64,000 bases of DNA from Clavibacter nebraskensis NCPPB 2581 (lineage in GTDB: Bacteria > Actinomycetota > Actinomycetes > Actinomycetales > Microbacteriaceae). The notes under the pieces are model-generated. The model was not told the origin of the DNA, made no database searches, and saw nothing but the letters and a program-made list of their open reading frames with translations. Positions 62,240 through 64,000 of this stretch are shown piece after piece; within the stretch, counting starts at the first letter, position 1, and each line of letters begins with the position of its first letter. The position numbers and the translations under genes were made by a program. Location: NCBI RefSeq assembly GCF_000355695.1, contig NC_020891.1, forward strand, positions 1,612,001 through 1,676,000. The letters are read 5' to 3'.

Positions 62240-62252
62240 TGAACGTCGTTCA
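62240..62252. promoter_or_regulatory. Operator 2, 13-bp palindrome
   Basis: TGAACGTCGTTCA, differing from operator 1 at one inner base and spaced 15 bp from it centre to centre. It lies 35 bp upstream of the bioY ATG, suited to block both divergent promoters. Confidence 0.75.
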
Positions 62253-62287
62253 GGTCCTCGGCGGCCGCATCGAGCAGAAGGAAGCCC

Positions 62288-62929
62288 ATGACCCCGACCC
62301 GCTCCCTGCCCCTCCGCGCCGAGCGCCGCGCCCGGCTCGACGCCACCGACCTCGCACGGGTCGCCGTGCTCGCCGCGGTCGTCGCGGTGCTCGGGCTCCC
62401 GGGCGGCATCAGCGTCTTCGGCGGCGTGCCGATCACGGCGCAGACGCTCGGCGTGATGCTCGCGGGCGCCGTCCTCGGAGCGCGTCTCGGGGCCATCGCC
62501 CTCGCCGTCCTCCTGGCACTCGTCGCGGTGGGGCTGCCGCTGCTCGCCGGGGGCTCCGGCGGCGCGGGCGTCTTCCTCGGCCCCACCGCCGGCTACCTCG
62601 TCGGCTGGATCCTCGGGGCGGCCGTCGTCGGGCTCATCGTCCACCTGGGCGGCCGGCGGCCCACCGCCGCGCGCACCGCCGTGGCCATGGTGGTCGGGGG
62701 GATCACCGTGATCTACGCGGTGGGGATCCCCGTCCAGAGCCTCGTCACGCGCCTGCCCCTGGCCGAGACCGCGGCCGCCAGCCTCGTCTTCGTCCCGGGC
62801 GACATCGTCAAGGCGGCCATCGCCACCGGCATCGTGATGACGTTGGTCCGCGGCTACCCGCGCGCCTTCCGACGCGCGTCCGGCTGGACGACGGGACAGC
62901 GGGACGCCAGCGCGGCGACCCTCCGGTGA
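62288..62929 (+). CDS. bioY: Biotin ECF transporter S component BioY
   Basis: 213 aa, six hydrophobic segments. Binds biotin in the membrane. Family hallmarks: PGGISVFGGVPITAQTLGVML and the motif GPTAGYLVGW, then FVPGDIVKAAIAT near the end. GAAGGAAG upstream of the ATG. Start of a bioY-bioM-bioN operon with 4-base overlaps. Confidence 0.95.
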   Translation: MTPTRSLPLRAERRARLDATDLARVAVLAAVVAVLGLPGGISVFGGVPITAQTLGVMLAGAVLGARLGAIALAVLLALVAVGLPLLAGGSGGAGVFLGPTAGYLVGWILGAAVVGLIVHLGGRRPTAARTAVAMVVGGITVIYAVGIPVQSLVTRLPLAETAAASLVFVPGDIVKAAIATGIVMTLVRGYPRAFRRASGWTTGQRDASAATLR

Positions 62930-63630
62930 CCCCGACGGACGGGATCGGCCCCGCCGCCCTGCACCTCGCCGCGGTCGGCGTCCGCCTCGGCGACGTCGAG
63001 GCGCTCCGCGACGTCACGCTCGACGTGGATGCGCGCACGGTCGCCGTGATCGGCGAGAACGGCTCGGGCAAGAGCACGTTCGCCCGGCTCGTCGGGGGCC
63101 TGGTCGAGCGCACGTCGGGGGAGCTGCGCGTGCTGGGCATCGACCCGGGACGCGGATCCCGCGAGCTGCGACGCCGCGTCGCCCTCGTCTTCAGCAACCC
63201 GGACGCCCAGATCGTCATGCCCACCGTCGCCGAGGACGTCGCGTTCTCCCTGCGGCCGGAGCGGCTTCCGCGCGCCGAGTCGGACGCGCGCGTCGCGGAG
63301 GCCCTCCGACGGCTCGGCATCCCACACCTCGCCGACCGCTCGTCGCACGAGCTGTCCGGCGGACAGAAGCAGCTGCTCGCCCTGGCGGGGGCCTTCGTCC
63401 GGCGCCCCGAGCTCGTCATCGCCGACGAGCCCACGGCGTACCTCGACGCCCGGAACGCCCGCCGGGTCGCGGACCACCTCTTCGAGCCCGACCACCGGCT
63501 CGTGCTCGTCACCCACGACCTCGCCGCAGCGGCCCGGTGCGACGCCGCCGTCCTGTTCGCCGGCGGCCGGGTGATCCGCACGGGCGCGCCCGCCGCCGTC
63601 ATCGCCGAGTACGAGGCGACGCTCCGGTGA
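62926..63630 (+). CDS. bioM: Biotin ECF transporter ATPase BioM
   Basis: 234 aa. Energy-coupling ABC ATPase: Walker A GENGSGKST, Q-loop VFSNPDAQIVMPTVAEDVAF, which is diagnostic for ECF ATPases, signature ELSGGQKQLLALAGAF, Walker B LVIADEPTAYLD, H-loop VTHDL. GTG start overlapping the bioY stop. Confidence 0.94.
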   Translation: MTPTDGIGPAALHLAAVGVRLGDVEALRDVTLDVDARTVAVIGENGSGKSTFARLVGGLVERTSGELRVLGIDPGRGSRELRRRVALVFSNPDAQIVMPTVAEDVAFSLRPERLPRAESDARVAEALRRLGIPHLADRSSHELSGGQKQLLALAGAFVRRPELVIADEPTAYLDARNARRVADHLFEPDHRLVLVTHDLAAAARCDAAVLFAGGRVIRTGAPAAVIAEYEATLR

Positions 63631-64000
63631 CGCCGACCGGGCCGCGACCTCCCGGCCGCCTCGAGCGCATGCCCGCCGGTCCCGAGCTGATCGCGCTCAT
63701 GGTCGTCGTGCTCGGGGTCTCCCTGCTGCCGTCCACCTGGTGGGGGGCGGGCACCGCTGTCGCCGTCGCGGTCGTCGCCTTCGCCGTCGCCCAGCTCGGC
63801 GACGGTCTCCTCGGCCTGCGCCGCCTCGCCGGCCAGGTGCGCGCCGTGCGCTGGCTGATGCTGTTCACGCTCGTCAGCCAGCTCGTCCTGCTCGGGCCCG
63901 AGCCCGCCGTGGCGAACACGGCGCGCGTCACGTCGGCGATCGCCATCGCCGGCCTGCTCGTCCTCACGACCTCCACGACCGAGCTCCTCGACGGCATCGA
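63627..64000 (+). CDS. bioN: Biotin ECF transporter T component BioN, partial
   Basis: Truncated by the window end after ~124 residues. Polar start, then hydrophobic segments (LIALMVVVLGVSLLPSTWWG, AVAVAVVAFAVAQLG) and the amphipathic stretch with VRWLMLFTLVSQLVLL, as in EcfT/CbiQ proteins that couple BioY to the ATPase. The Ala-Arg coupling helices would lie beyond the window. GTG start overlaps the bioM stop (GTGA). Confidence 0.88.
   Translation, partial: MTPTGPRPPGRLERMPAGPELIALMVVVLGVSLLPSTWWGAGTAVAVAVVAFAVAQLGDGLLGLRRLAGQVRAVRWLMLFTLVSQLVLLGPEPAVANTARVTSAIAIAGLLVLTTSTTELLDGI

Overview
The window is about 72% G+C by eye, with GTG starts, ATGA/GTGA stop-start overlaps and many TANNNT -10 boxes placed right at start codons. 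Gene content and the order era, leuA, recO, uppS, glyS, dusB, dgt, dnaG point to an actinobacterium of the family Microbacteriaceae. Clavibacter is my best guess, because a fucose/pyruvate exopolysaccharide cluster is present; the genus is inference. I see no insertion sequence, prophage, CRISPR array or rRNA.

Layout. (1) 1-6636: 3' end of era, a NarL-type two-component pair, and a two-gene unit of a membrane-anchored esterase plus an MprF-like aminoacyl-phosphatidylglycerol synthase. (2) 6684-19907: housekeeping block. leuA is preceded by a leucine leader peptide. Then come a TRIC-like membrane protein (minus strand), recO, uppS, a Gfo/Idh/MocA oxidoreductase, glyS, a YbaK editing protein (minus strand), a DsbA-like protein with a 68-residue partner, dusB, dgt and dnaG. 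(3) 20109-27777: a peptide/opine ABC transporter (binding protein, two permeases, a fused double ATPase, an extra ATPase) ending in a 2-hydroxyacid dehydrogenase. (4) 27844-32558: a beta-propeller lactonase-like protein, a small unknown, tRNA-Asn, def, a DMT-family membrane protein, a GT4 glycosyltransferase and tRNA-Met(CAT).

(5) 32817-46933: an exopolysaccharide locus. It has an OafA/OatA-like acyltransferase, fcl and gmd for GDP-L-fucose, a run of genes resembling the enterobacterial colanic-acid set (WcaI-, WcaF-, WcaK-, WcaC-, WcaE- and WcaB-like), a Wzy-type polymerase, a Wzx-type flippase and the initiating polyprenyl-phosphate sugar transferase. Together these would build a fucose-containing, acetylated and pyruvylated polymer on undecaprenyl phosphate, flip it and polymerise it. 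(6) 47078-52206: a small unknown, a cold-shock protein, a short PolA-like polymerase, a 61-residue acidic protein, DUF1684, a PadR regulator and DUF3145.

(7) 52300-60711: aceE, fasR, fabD, fabH, acpP, fabF on the minus strand, coupling pyruvate dehydrogenase E1 to type II fatty acid synthesis, with an AhpE-like peroxiredoxin divergent from aceE. (8) 60730-64000: a DUF1345 membrane protein, tRNA-Val, and a biotin uptake unit: a BioQ-like TetR repressor divergent from bioY-bioM-bioN, with two 13-bp palindromic operators between them. bioN runs off the end.

The regulatory theme of the window is leaderless transcription. About a dozen genes, including the leucine leader ORF, have a TANNNT-like hexamer ending 6-7 nt before the start codon and no Shine-Dalgarno sequence. 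Positions and lengths were read by eye from the sequence; family names are recognition from memory, not database searches.
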